Assembly (NCBI GenBank): GCA_004282745.1
Contig: SHMT01000016.1
Coordinates: 1-64,000, forward strand
Length of the DNA stretch: 64,000 nucleotides
Reading direction: 5' to 3'
Source of the DNA: Candidatus Scalindua sp. SCAELEC01
GTDB taxonomy: Bacteria > Planctomycetota > Brocadiia > Brocadiales > Scalinduaceae
The notes under the pieces are model-generated. The model saw only the letters and a list, made by a program, of their open reading frames with translations, did not search any database and was not told where the DNA came from. Made by a program: the position numbers and the translations under genes. The first letter of the stretch is position 1. Each line of letters opens with the position of its first letter. Below, one piece after another: positions 9,410 through 16,904 of this stretch.

Positions 9410-10222
9410 CTGGTAACACTTTTTATTATCTTACTGTACTATCTCTATCACAGAAATTCAGGAAGACCTGAAACCGTATACTTAGCCTTCACTTTCGCTT
9501 TTATCGCTATTGTATTTACGAGCTTCGGTATTGAAAAGTTATGGGAGAAGCACCTGAACGTAAAGGTGATCAAGTTCTTTCTTCTCCCCGGTATTATTGT
9601 CCACGAACTGAGCCATGCCCTCCTCTGCCTGGTCACGGGAACGACCATAAAGGAGCTCAACATCTTTAAACCCGTAAGTGGTACGATCAAGTACGACAGA
9701 CCAAAGGTCCCCTTCCTCTTTGATTTTTTTATCGCATCTTCTCCTCTGTTTGGGTGTGCGTTTGCCCTTGTAGTTACCTCCATCATCTTGGGAAACCCTA
9801 TTCGGGTGGATGAGACATTACCGAATGAATTTACCTATTCATTACAAGCGGTATTTGAATATGCAAAGTACTCTTTGGACATAATATGGTTAACGCTCAA
9901 TAAATTCTGGGCACAGGGTTTTCATACGGTAGGTTCTGTCCTTTTTTTTCTTGCCTCCATTATCTTTACCGTTGCAATGGCACCGCAAAAAAGCGATATA
10001 AAGTACATTGTATTGGGGTTTCTTGTTTTAGGATTAAGCCTGTTTGGCTTGGAGTGGATAGATATTTCGTTACTGAAGTACAAATGGTGGCAGGAAATAT
10101 TAGACAATTCATGGAAGACGATTTCATACATCCTCTCCGTTTTATTGACTATTCTTTTGATAACGGCTATTGTCGTCGGCCTTATCAATGCAATAAAGCT
10201 TATTTTCGGACGTAAGGTCTAG
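9410..10222 (+). CDS. M50-like membrane metalloprotease homologue, apparent CTG start
   Basis: The conventional reading from a GTG at 9566 (218 residues) would begin within a membrane segment. The frame is open back to a TGA at 9395 and encodes a plausible extra 52 residues with a hydrophobic stretch (TVYLAFTFAFIAIVFTSFG) directly before FLLPGIIVHELSHALLCLV. No ATG, GTG or TTG exists in that extension; CTG at 9410 follows GAAGGAG with suitable spacing. The HELSH motif matches the zinc-binding HExxH of membrane-embedded M50/site-2-type proteases, and three or four more membrane segments follow. The second zinc-ligand motif is not obvious, so protease activity is unproven. Location: membrane. 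It is convergent with the ROK kinase gene. Confidence 0.68.
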   Translation: MVTLFIILLYYLYHRNSGRPETVYLAFTFAFIAIVFTSFGIEKLWEKHLNVKVIKFFLLPGIIVHELSHALLCLVTGTTIKELNIFKPVSGTIKYDRPKVPFLFDFFIASSPLFGCAFALVVTSIILGNPIRVDETLPNEFTYSLQAVFEYAKYSLDIIWLTLNKFWAQGFHTVGSVLFFLASIIFTVAMAPQKSDIKYIVLGFLVLGLSLFGLEWIDISLLKYKWWQEILDNSWKTISYILSVLLTILLITAIVVGLINAIKLIFGRKV

Positions 10223-10282
10223 GGTTTAGGATAAAATCCGATGGTGTAATACTGTATATAAGAAGATTGAAAATGGAAACCC

Positions 10283-11245
10283 CTATGCATCAAGGTGTAC
10301 CAGGATACTTTTTGCAGCACCAAGCAACCCGCCATTATCTCCCAATTTTGCAACTTCAATCCTGAGAGGTTCTCTCGCTTTTTGAAAAGCCCTCTTCTCA
10401 ACCTCTTCCTTCATTGGGGAGAGAAGTCTCTCTCCCAGACTGGTTACACCGCCAAACAGTGCGATCATCTCCGGGTTGAGAAGATTTGCAAGGTTTGCGA
10501 CGGCAATACCCAGGATAACGCCCGTTTCCTGAATGATAGGTAATATCCTATCGTCTCCCTGTGATACCATATGGCTGATATCCTTAAACGTGAGTGGTGT
10601 TTCTGCCTCTCTGTTTTTTTCTGTTTCCGACAATATCCTCCGTGTTCTATCGGTAATGCCCCTGGCCGACGCGTAGGCCTCAAGGCATCCTCTATTTCCA
10701 CAGGTACAGGGTATCCCGTTTGGTACAATGGTAGTGTGGCCAATTTCCCCAGCCATAGATGATGCTCCGTGCCAGAGTTTCCCTCCTAGGATTATGCCAC
10801 CTCCAACGCCCGTACCCAGGGTGATACAGACAAAACTTTTTGTCCCGACACCGACACCCTTCCACCATTCGCCAAGTGCGGCAGCGTTTGCATCGTTCTC
10901 AATCACAACAGGAGACCCGAACTCATTTTCTAGTATATTTCTTAAGGGGATATTATTCCAACCTGGTAAATTCGGGGGATTGAATATGACACCCGTTTGA
11001 GCATCTAAAGGACCTGGAAAACCAATCCCCAGACCACTTATCTTCTCACGAGGCAGTTGAGACTTCTTGATAGTCTCTTTAAAAAGGGAGATAAGAAACG
11101 ACAGCATCTCATCCTTGCCGCCCTTACAGTGAGTGTCTCTTTTTATGAGAGTGTGGATCTCTCCTTGACTGGATACCACGGCAATCCGAGTATTCGTACC
11201 GCCTACATCAGCAGCCATGACATACGTATTGTGTTCCATCTCCAT
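10283..11245 (-). CDS. ROK-family sugar kinase, probably glucokinase
   Basis: A 320-residue protein. The N-terminal phosphate-binding motif is ADVGGTNTRIAVV, sugar-binding segments include ENDANAAALGEWW and GEIGH, and a ROK zinc motif is seen as CTCGNRGCLEAYAS. ROK glucokinases phosphorylate glucose with ATP in the cytoplasm; fructokinase or N-acetylmannosamine kinase activity cannot be excluded. The length is typical. The gene starts 6 bases after the stop of the inositol monophosphatase gene, so the two are co-transcribed, pairing a sugar kinase with a sugar or inositol phosphatase. Confidence 0.88.
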   Translation of the reverse strand: MEMEHNTYVMAADVGGTNTRIAVVSSQGEIHTLIKRDTHCKGGKDEMLSFLISLFKETIKKSQLPREKISGLGIGFPGPLDAQTGVIFNPPNLPGWNNIPLRNILENEFGSPVVIENDANAAALGEWWKGVGVGTKSFVCITLGTGVGGGIILGGKLWHGASSMAGEIGHTTIVPNGIPCTCGNRGCLEAYASARGITDRTRRILSETEKNREAETPLTFKDISHMVSQGDDRILPIIQETGVILGIAVANLANLLNPEMIALFGGVTSLGERLLSPMKEEVEKRAFQKAREPLRIEVAKLGDNGGLLGAAKSILVHLDA

Positions 11246-11251
11246 ACTCGT

Positions 11252-12049
11252 TTACAGCAAAAAAAATTCACGCATTACCCTTTGATGTGTGTCGTGTTTG
11301 GCGCCGATGCAGTGTACTTTTCTCTCTGTATAGGTGGCTACATCATCTCTAAGAGGATAGAAATTTTCTCCGGAAAGATTGCTGATCTTGCCCCCCGCTT
11401 CCGTGAGAATGAGAGAGCCTGCCGCAATATCCCAGAGCGAGCTTTTTTGGTCAACGTAGCAATCAAGCCACCCCGCAGCAACATAGCAGATGTGCAAAGA
11501 TGCAACTCCAACATTACGTATCTTTGCTTTCCCTAGTATCTGGTGCATGTGCTTGGGGATTTCTCCTTTAAAATCCGATTGTACGGCAAACAATAACTTG
11601 CTTTGCAATGGTCTGTCTGTTCTGTTTAAGGGCGTCTTATTGAGAAATGCACCTCCTCCTTTTAGGGCAGAAAACAGATAATCGTTTATTGGGTCATAGA
11701 CTACGCCTACAATAGGTTCGTTCTTATACAGGAGCGCTATTGAAACCGCAAAAAGAGGTATTCCTCTGACAAAATTTGATGTTCCGTCCAGCGGGTCAAT
11801 ACACCAGAAGTAATCCGTGTCAGACTCTTTTACACCAAACTCTTCTCCAAGAATACCGTGGTCAGGAAAGGTCTGAGATATCCTGTCCCTAACGAGTATT
11901 TCAGACTGTTTATCAGTCTCTGTAACCAGACTATCGTCTTTTTTCGTTTGAATGCTTTTTGGGTTTCCAAAAGATGTGTGATTCAGCTTTCCCGCTTCTT
12001 TGCTTATCCTAATTGCAAATTCATAAAAATCTTTGAGTGCATTTTCTAT
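11252..12049 (-). CDS. Inositol monophosphatase family protein without a standard start codon
   Basis: The frame is open from a stop at 12095-12097 down to 11252. It holds all IMPase landmarks: GKLNHTSFGNPKSIQTKKDD with LVTETD, ILGEEFG, the metal site CIDPLDGTSNF, and near the end DIAAGSLILTEAGGKISNL. No ATG, GTG or TTG occurs before a TTG at 11608, which would discard the active-site metal motif. By family length (about 265) the start should be near ENALKDFYEFAIRISKEAG, where an ATA at 12049 follows AAAGGA. The protein would hydrolyse inositol or sugar phosphates using Mg. A true non-AUG start, a base-call error or an unexpressed gene are all possible. The ROK kinase gene follows at 6 bases. 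Confidence 0.75.
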   Translation of the reverse strand: MENALKDFYEFAIRISKEAGKLNHTSFGNPKSIQTKKDDSLVTETDKQSEILVRDRISQTFPDHGILGEEFGVKESDTDYFWCIDPLDGTSNFVRGIPLFAVSIALLYKNEPIVGVVYDPINDYLFSALKGGGAFLNKTPLNRTDRPLQSKLLFAVQSDFKGEIPKHMHQILGKAKIRNVGVASLHICYVAAGWLDCYVDQKSSLWDIAAGSLILTEAGGKISNLSGENFYPLRDDVATYTERKVHCIGAKHDTHQRVMREFFLL

Positions 12050-12191
12050 GAGTGTGATTCCTTTCCGTTGTAAAACATCTATTTTAGAGGTTAATCAAAA
12101 ACACCTTATTCACCAAATCTGCTAAATACATTCGATCTTTCAGCAGTCAACCATACCCACGAGTGAAGAAAAAAGCAAGCAATTTGTCTCG

Positions 12192-12686
12192 TTATCGATA
12201 ATTCGTGAACTGCATTTCAACTTCATATTTTTTGTCTCGTATTGCCTGCATCACGGCTTGAAGGTCGTCCTTGCTTTTGCCTGATATTCGAACCTTATCA
12301 TCTTGGATCTGAGATTGTACTTTCAGCTTCAGACCCTTGATAAATTTTACGAGCTCCTTGGCTGTTTCAGTGGGAATACCAGCCTGAAAGGTAATTGCCT
12401 GTCTGATGTTGCCATCAAAGGCCTTCTCCTTCTTTCCGAAAATAAGAGCCTTAAGAGGAATTTCTCTCTTTACCAGTCGTGCATTGAGAATTTCTGTTAA
12501 ACTGTCAAGCTTGTAATCATCGTCAGCAATAAGGGTGATCGAATTGTCATCATTTAAGGTAATAGAGGACTTGCTTCCCTTAAAGTCGTATCTTACCGAG
12601 AGTTGTTTTTTTGCTTGATCAACAGCGTTTTTCACTTCATGCATCTCTACGTTACAGACGATGTCAAATGAAGAAGTATCAGCCAT
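12192..12686 (-). CDS. yajQ: YajQ family nucleotide-binding protein
   Basis: A 164-residue protein of normal family length, beginning ADTSSFDIVCNVEMHEVKNA and including YDFKGSKSSI, as in YajQ. Members bind cyclic di-GMP or other nucleotides through a double ferredoxin-like fold and act in the cytoplasm. A good ribosome site (AAGGAGATC) lies before the ATG. It is monocistronic. The binding ligand in this organism is not shown by sequence. Confidence 0.92.
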   Translation of the reverse strand: MADTSSFDIVCNVEMHEVKNAVDQAKKQLSVRYDFKGSKSSITLNDDNSITLIADDDYKLDSLTEILNARLVKREIPLKALIFGKKEKAFDGNIRQAITFQAGIPTETAKELVKFIKGLKLKVQSQIQDDKVRISGKSKDDLQAVMQAIRDKKYEVEMQFTNYR

Positions 12687-12971
12687 GCTAGGATCTCCTT
12701 ACAATGAGTTGTTATCATAATCATAAAATAAGAGGCTTATTGCCTAGATTAAGAATATATAGGGAAATTGTACCAATTCAAGATAAATAATTGAACCTGA
12801 CATTTTGGATTTACCTTTACAAGTTTTTATCTTTAAATAGTTGAATGTATTACCAAAATCGCTACTTGGTGCAAAAGGTTTCACCGTGCCAACAACCCAG
12901 GATGAAAAATAGTCGGGAAAAGCGGTAGGATCCGTTGTTGATGCGAGAATCATTTTGGACTAAAAGAGCAT
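12687..12971. other. Upstream region of yajQ
   Basis: About 285 bases between yajQ and the family B element. Apart from the yajQ ribosome site I see no feature here. Confidence 0.4.
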
Positions 12972-13200
12972 TTACCCTAAGGGTCCAGGAAAAAACAACT
13001 TGGTATTCTCGCCTGTTCGAATGGCTGGTAGGCCGGGCGGGCATCTCATTTTCAGGCCATCTTTGACCGCTCTTCATTCGCAGGATCCTCGGAGTAGCTC
13101 AGGCTACGCCTACGGTCCCGCTCTGTCAAATCGACCAAACCTGATCTAAAACTGAGAGCGATAAACCAACAAGTTATTTTTTCCTGGACCCTTAGGGTAA
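12972..13200. mobile_element. Repeat family B, best copy B1 (MITE-like)
   Basis: A 229-base element with perfect terminal inverted repeats of 24 bases, starting TTACCCTAAGGGTCCAGG and continuing with a run of six A. The interior contains GTAGCTCAGGCTACGCCTAC and the string CATCTCATTTTCAGGCCATC, both found again at 35885-36072 and 54161-54347. No coding potential is seen. The outermost bases (ACCCTAAGGGT) are themselves palindromic. Confidence 0.85.
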
Positions 13201-13360
13201 AATATTATATAAAAACGAGCCTATACTGTTCAGTAAACCCCCTGATCTATAGGGCAGATCAGTAAGTTGTTCAAGCTGGTAACGTTTCAATGGTCGAAAC
13301 ATAATTTACCAGAGAAACATCAATACCCATTGCAAGGTTTTTACAATTATATAGTACGTT

Positions 13361-13498
13361 AACGGAAACCCTGTGGATGAACTAAAATTGTCCAGATACA
13401 AGGCGCGTAAGAATTGCGTAACCGGAGCGTACTCAAGTACGTGAGGATTACGGAATTATTACATCAACGCAGTAGATGGATGATTTTCGTTTATCCAC
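13361..13498 (-). repeat. Repeat family A, copy A2 (reverse)
   Basis: It reads AACGGAAACCCTGTGGATGA at the left and ends with CAACGCAGTAGATGGATGAT and TTTCGTTTATCCAC. This is the reverse orientation to A1. It stops about 20 bases before the start of the cysteine-rich gene, whose ribosome site follows at once. The doubled end is on the left, away from the gene. Confidence 0.8.
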
Positions 13499-13517
13499 TG
13501 AGAAAGGAGAGGACATA

Positions 13518-13844
13518 ATGTTTACCAATTTGAAGAGAGGGATATTTACCTTTGGGGCAGTGAGTGCTCTTGTGCTTAGTAGCCTCTTTTGCTTTGGAGT
13601 AGCGAGCAAGGCATCAGAAACAACGATTTACATCTGCAACTGCCCCGGTGGCTGTCTCTGCGAATATGAGACGTTAAAACCGGGTGGCAGGTGTCTCTGC
13701 GGTCTGATAACTATTCCCTCTGATAGGGGACCAAGCGATGACCTTGAATATGCGTGTGCTTGTGCTACGGGATGCGATTGCGGTACGCAGGCAGATGAAC
13801 AGGATAATTGCCATTGCGGGGTAATGATGAAAGAGGTAGAGTAG
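13518..13844 (+). CDS. Small exported cysteine-rich protein with duplicated metal-binding-like unit
   Basis: A 108-residue protein from the ATG at 13518, which has a good site AGGAGAGGACATA; an ATG at 13476 lies inside the repeat and is rejected. The signal segment is FTFGAVSALVLSSLFCFGVA. The mature part consists of two similar units, each with six cysteines in the order CxCxxxCxC then CxCG: first CNCPGGCLC with CLCG, second CACATGCDC with CHCG. Such dense CxC patterns suggest soft-metal binding, like metallothionein or a metal-scavenging periplasmic protein. No haem motif is present. It is framed on both sides by mirrored family A elements and has no operon partner. Confidence 0.75.
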   Translation: MFTNLKRGIFTFGAVSALVLSSLFCFGVASKASETTIYICNCPGGCLCEYETLKPGGRCLCGLITIPSDRGPSDDLEYACACATGCDCGTQADEQDNCHCGVMMKEVE

Positions 13845-13848
13845 CGAG

Positions 13849-13990
13849 TTCAAGTTGAACTAAAATTACCCACCTACTGCGTTGCTGCAATCATTTTGGG
13901 ATCCTCACGTACTTGATTGAGTACGTTCCGGTTACCAAATAATTACGCGCCTTGTATCTAGGCAGTTTTATTTCAACTTGTGTTTCCGTC
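13849..13990 (+). repeat. Repeat family A, copy A3 (forward)
   Basis: It starts five bases after the stop codon of the cysteine-rich gene with GTTCAAGTTGAACTAAAATT, contains CTACTGCGTTGCTGCAAT and GCGCCTTGTATCTAGGCAG, and ends with a doubled end (TTTCAACTTGTGTTTCCGTC). With A2 it forms a mirrored pair around the gene. Confidence 0.8.
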
Positions 13991-14420
13991 AAGCAATCGA
14001 GCAGACACAGCTCTGTGACTATTGTTCCTCATCCGAATGGCCTAAAGGCCGGGAAGGAAGCCAGCGGCTACCATAATAGAGTAAACTGAATTGCTCAGGT
14101 TAGGCCTTAATCTGTCGTTTTTCAAACATGAAAATGTATTGATTCTGTAGTTTTTCTTCGCTCTGTATTTAATACCCCCCGACGGTTGAACGTCCGATAA
14201 GGGCAACGTATGTTGTACTTAATCTATAAATACTGGTTGGTTTGGATATCATTATAAACCACCTAAGAAAAGAAATGGCCAAAATTAAAGATTGGGCCCT
14301 AGTAAGTCTTTTTAGATTTACAGAGATATGTAAAAAATTTGTCATGAAATTCGAAAAAGACATGCTCTGACGTGCTCCTTGCCCCGTTAGGCGATAAAAT
14401 GAAGCTTTTAAACTTAGCGT
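13991..14420. other. Gap before the LuxR-type regulator
   Basis: About 430 bases. The string GAATGGCCTAAAGGCCGGGA near 14035 resembles the GC-rich segment within B1 and at 8886-8910. There is no supported gene; a minus-strand frame (14169-14444) has no family resemblance. Confidence 0.4.
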
Positions 14421-15095
14421 ATGAAAAAACCAACGGACAAACAAGGAAAAAAACAGAAAATCAGAGTCTTACTCGCAAGCTGTGAACTTCTGTGCGAACA
14501 GATGCTCAAGGATCAATTCAAAAATGAAAACGATATTGAGATTATTAACTCGGCAGAAGAGATTTATGAAGTGCTAGAACTGATAGAAAGTGAAAAGCCA
14601 GACATAATCATAATGTGCCACTCGATTTTAAATGAAATGGGTTTAGACTTAGTGTCTACGATTAAAAAAAGTGGAAAACATATCAAATTTATTGTATTTT
14701 GCAGGAATTACACGCTGGAGCAGGAATTGATGATGTTAAGAAAAGGCATCAGTGGCATCGTTTCACACAAGATAGCCAGCAACGCCTTACTTACAGTTGT
14801 AAGAAAAGTCTACTCCGGGGACATTTGGATAAGAAGAGAAACACTAAACGCAATAGTTGAATCGAATTTGAACCTCAATGAACCCAAAGATCCTAATGGG
14901 GACAATCTTCAATTAACAAGACGGGAAAAGGAAGTTTTAGCCCTAATTGGAACCGGCTGCTCGAACCCAGAAATCGCGCACCTTCTTTTTATAAGTGAAA
15001 CCACAGTCAAATCCCATATCAGTCACATCTACAAAAAAATGAATATTCACGACAGGTTAGACGCAGCCATTCTCGCAAAAAGAAACAATCTTTGA
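14421..15095 (+). CDS. LuxR/NarL-type regulator with degenerate receiver domain
   Basis: A 224-residue protein with the length and layout of NarL/FixJ response regulators: receiver-like domain at about 13-135 and a LuxR helix-turn-helix at 163-222 (LTRREKEVLALIGTGCSNPE, then IAHLLFISETTVKSHISHIY). The receiver has lost its phosphorylation site: the paired acidic residues are Ser20-Cys21 and the acceptor Asp is Cys66 (PDIIIMCH), while the conserved Lys117 remains. It should therefore bind DNA without classical phosphorylation, perhaps through redox, ligand or partner control. There is no clear ribosome site before the ATG and no adjacent kinase. Target genes are unknown; the split-Soret-like cytochrome gene is the next gene downstream. 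Confidence 0.85.
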   Translation: MKKPTDKQGKKQKIRVLLASCELLCEQMLKDQFKNENDIEIINSAEEIYEVLELIESEKPDIIIMCHSILNEMGLDLVSTIKKSGKHIKFIVFCRNYTLEQELMMLRKGISGIVSHKIASNALLTVVRKVYSGDIWIRRETLNAIVESNLNLNEPKDPNGDNLQLTRREKEVLALIGTGCSNPEIAHLLFISETTVKSHISHIYKKMNIHDRLDAAILAKRNNL

Positions 15096-15114
15096 TCCTA
15101 ATGATTGTCAAATA

Positions 15115-15147
15115 GCCGTTTTCGTTCAAACACAGAGTCTCCGTTCA
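15115..15147 (+). repeat. Solo doubled end of repeat family A
   Basis: GTTTTCGTTCAAACACAG followed by AGTCTCCGTTCAAGCAC matches the outer doubled end seen in A1, A3 and A6. The rest of the element is missing. It lies 20 bases after the regulator stop codon. Confidence 0.55.
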
Positions 15148-15616
15148 AGCACTATTTATAATTGTACACCCCTCCAACATAAATTACTACACCTGATGGT
15201 ATGAGATTTTACGTAAAAACCATGCCCTGTATTCCAAAAAATACACCCATAAATCCAACGTCCCTCTTGATTGAAAAAAAAAAATAAACGGTTACCATAT
15301 AATTAGAAAGAGTTAGAAAAAAGACTTATAAGTGTATGAGAGTTTCAACTTGAGACGGTTTGTATAAGGGCTTTAAACTTCAAGGTATATCCGGTTTTAA
15401 AATCAGCTTCCTGTCATTAAAGAAAGTCTGATAAATCAAAACTGGCAACGCCGCCGGGATAAAGGTGGCACTACAAAAAGAAAAGGAGGGACGAACAAGC
15501 TGTTAATACAATAGTTGAGGTTCGATCAATGTCGTACTTAATATGCGGTATTCAGGCAAATACATTTAATTTGGAATACGGCTTTGGGCGCTATTTATAG
15601 GAAGGAGTAGTGTAAC
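15148..15616 (+). promoter_or_regulatory. Leader region of the split-Soret-like cytochrome gene, with hairpin
   Basis: A 470-base gap. About 145 bases before the start codon there is ACTGGCAACGCCGCC, loop GGGATAAA, then GGTGGCACTACAAAAAG: a 6-bp stem (15450-15455 with 15464-15469). The surrounding GGCAA and ACAAAAAG strings recall the first half of GEMM-type riboswitches, but the second stem and receptor are not visible, so I call this only a possible structured leader. Confidence 0.3.
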
Positions 15617-16384
15617 ATGAAGAAAGAGATTACAAGACGACAATTGTTAGGTTACGGAGCTGTTATGGGAGGCACTTTGGCAGGAGGCGCCATGCTGGGA
15701 AACGACATGGCAATCGCCGGCAAGGATAAAAAAACATGGGCCTACCATGAGTTGGATCCTGCCGAAACCGAGAAATTGGGGTACGAGGGTTTCTATGAAG
15801 GGAGATGCTGTTTTGGAACGTTCAAAAGTATCATTGGGCAGCTAGGTGATAAATATGGAGCACCCTACGAGGATTTTCCTTTCGAAATGATGAAATACGG
15901 AACAGCGGGTGTCGCTTTCTGGGGCACATTGTGCGGAGCAATGAACGGGACTGCGGCCGCAGTTGGGTTGCTTCTCTCAGGCGAAGATCGAGATAAAATT
16001 ATAACGTCACTGTATGCGTGGTATGAGAAGACCGAGTTTCCCATTTATTCTCCACCAAAGCCCGTCCATGATTGTAATATGCCCAAAACTAGTGCGGGCT
16101 CTGTTTTATGCCACCGCTCTGTCGGAAAATGGTTGCAAGCTTCAGGCAACACATTCATTTCAAAAGAGAAATTGGAAAGATGCGCCCGAGTTGCCGCAGA
16201 TGCCGCCAAGAAAGCGGTTGAGCTTCTCAATGCCCATCTCCATGGGACTTTTAAGGAAGGCGCCATAAGCACAACCGCCTCAAGTTGTTTGGCTTGCCAC
16301 GGTATAGAGAAAGAGGCAAATGCACTCAGCAAGATGGATTGCAGAATTTGTCATGGTGACAAGCTGCCGCATCCGAAAAGATAA
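15617..16384 (+). CDS. Tat-exported split-Soret-type diheme cytochrome (C_GCAxxG_C_C family)
   Basis: A 255-residue protein. The N-terminus has a twin-arginine motif (TRRQLLGYG) and a glycine/alanine-rich segment, so it should be exported folded by Tat. The central part carries CCFGTFKSII, a C_GCAxxG-like stretch (GTLCGAMNGTAAAVGLLL), DCNMPKT and SVLCHRSVGKW, as in the C_GCAxxG_C_C family. Two CxxCH haem motifs lie at the end (CLACH, CRICH), matching the dihaem split-Soret cytochrome c of sulfate reducers. A strong ribosome site (AGGAAGGAG) precedes the ATG. Its redox partner is unknown; one unit per haem pair and dimer formation are known for the family, not seen here. Confidence 0.85.
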   Translation: MKKEITRRQLLGYGAVMGGTLAGGAMLGNDMAIAGKDKKTWAYHELDPAETEKLGYEGFYEGRCCFGTFKSIIGQLGDKYGAPYEDFPFEMMKYGTAGVAFWGTLCGAMNGTAAAVGLLLSGEDRDKIITSLYAWYEKTEFPIYSPPKPVHDCNMPKTSAGSVLCHRSVGKWLQASGNTFISKEKLERCARVAADAAKKAVELLNAHLHGTFKEGAISTTASSCLACHGIEKEANALSKMDCRICHGDKLPHPKR

Positions 16385-16757
16385 TTCGAAGATATCAATG
16401 GTGCAGAAAAGGAGGAGGACTTTAACTCGATTGGCGTTAACTGAGGAGCAACACTGAGGACAAGGTCTACTTGATGGCTTGCTTGATCTCTAAAACAGAA
16501 AAGATTGGAATGCATTGCCTGATTAAGGCGTTCTTTTAGGAAAGCAAGACTTTGCTAATGTTGTTTTCCCTGATTGACGAGGGCCGGTTATCAGTAGAAT
16601 AGGGTATTGCTTTGCAAAATGAATACATTTGCCCCGTACTATTCGATGTATCATTTAGAGCACAAAACACGTTACGAATCAAAAGTCAATGTTTAGATTA
16701 GCATAACAAGAGCAGGTATTGTCAAACATCCGGAAAAGGTTGTGTAGATTTTACTTT
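16385..16757. other. Gap between cytochrome gene and repeat A4
   Basis: About 370 bases with no gene. GTTTTCCCTGATTGACGAGG and nearby strings could be a remnant of coding sequence, but no frame supports it. Confidence 0.35.
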
Positions 16758-16900
16758 GTGCTTGAACGGAAACCCAGTGGGTGAACCAAAAGTGCCCAGG
16801 TACAAGGCGCGTAATAATTTTGCAACCGGAACGTACTCAAGTACGTGAGGATTGCGAAATTACTACAGCAACGCAGTAGATGGGTACTTTTCGTTCAAAC
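16758..16900 (-). repeat. Repeat family A, copy A4 (reverse)
   Basis: It starts GTGCTTGAACGGAAACCCAG (outer doubled end), contains GTACAAGGCGCGTAATAATT and ends AGATGGGTACTTTTCGTTCA AAC. It stops 5 bases before the aconitase stop codon, so it lies in the 3' flank of acnA. Confidence 0.8.
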
Positions 16901-16904
16901 AACA

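Noticed and set aside
13476-13517. Upstream ATG at 13476 for the cysteine-rich gene
   Set aside because: It sits inside repeat A2 and would place 14 hydrophilic residues before the signal peptide; the ATG at 13518 has a proper ribosome site.
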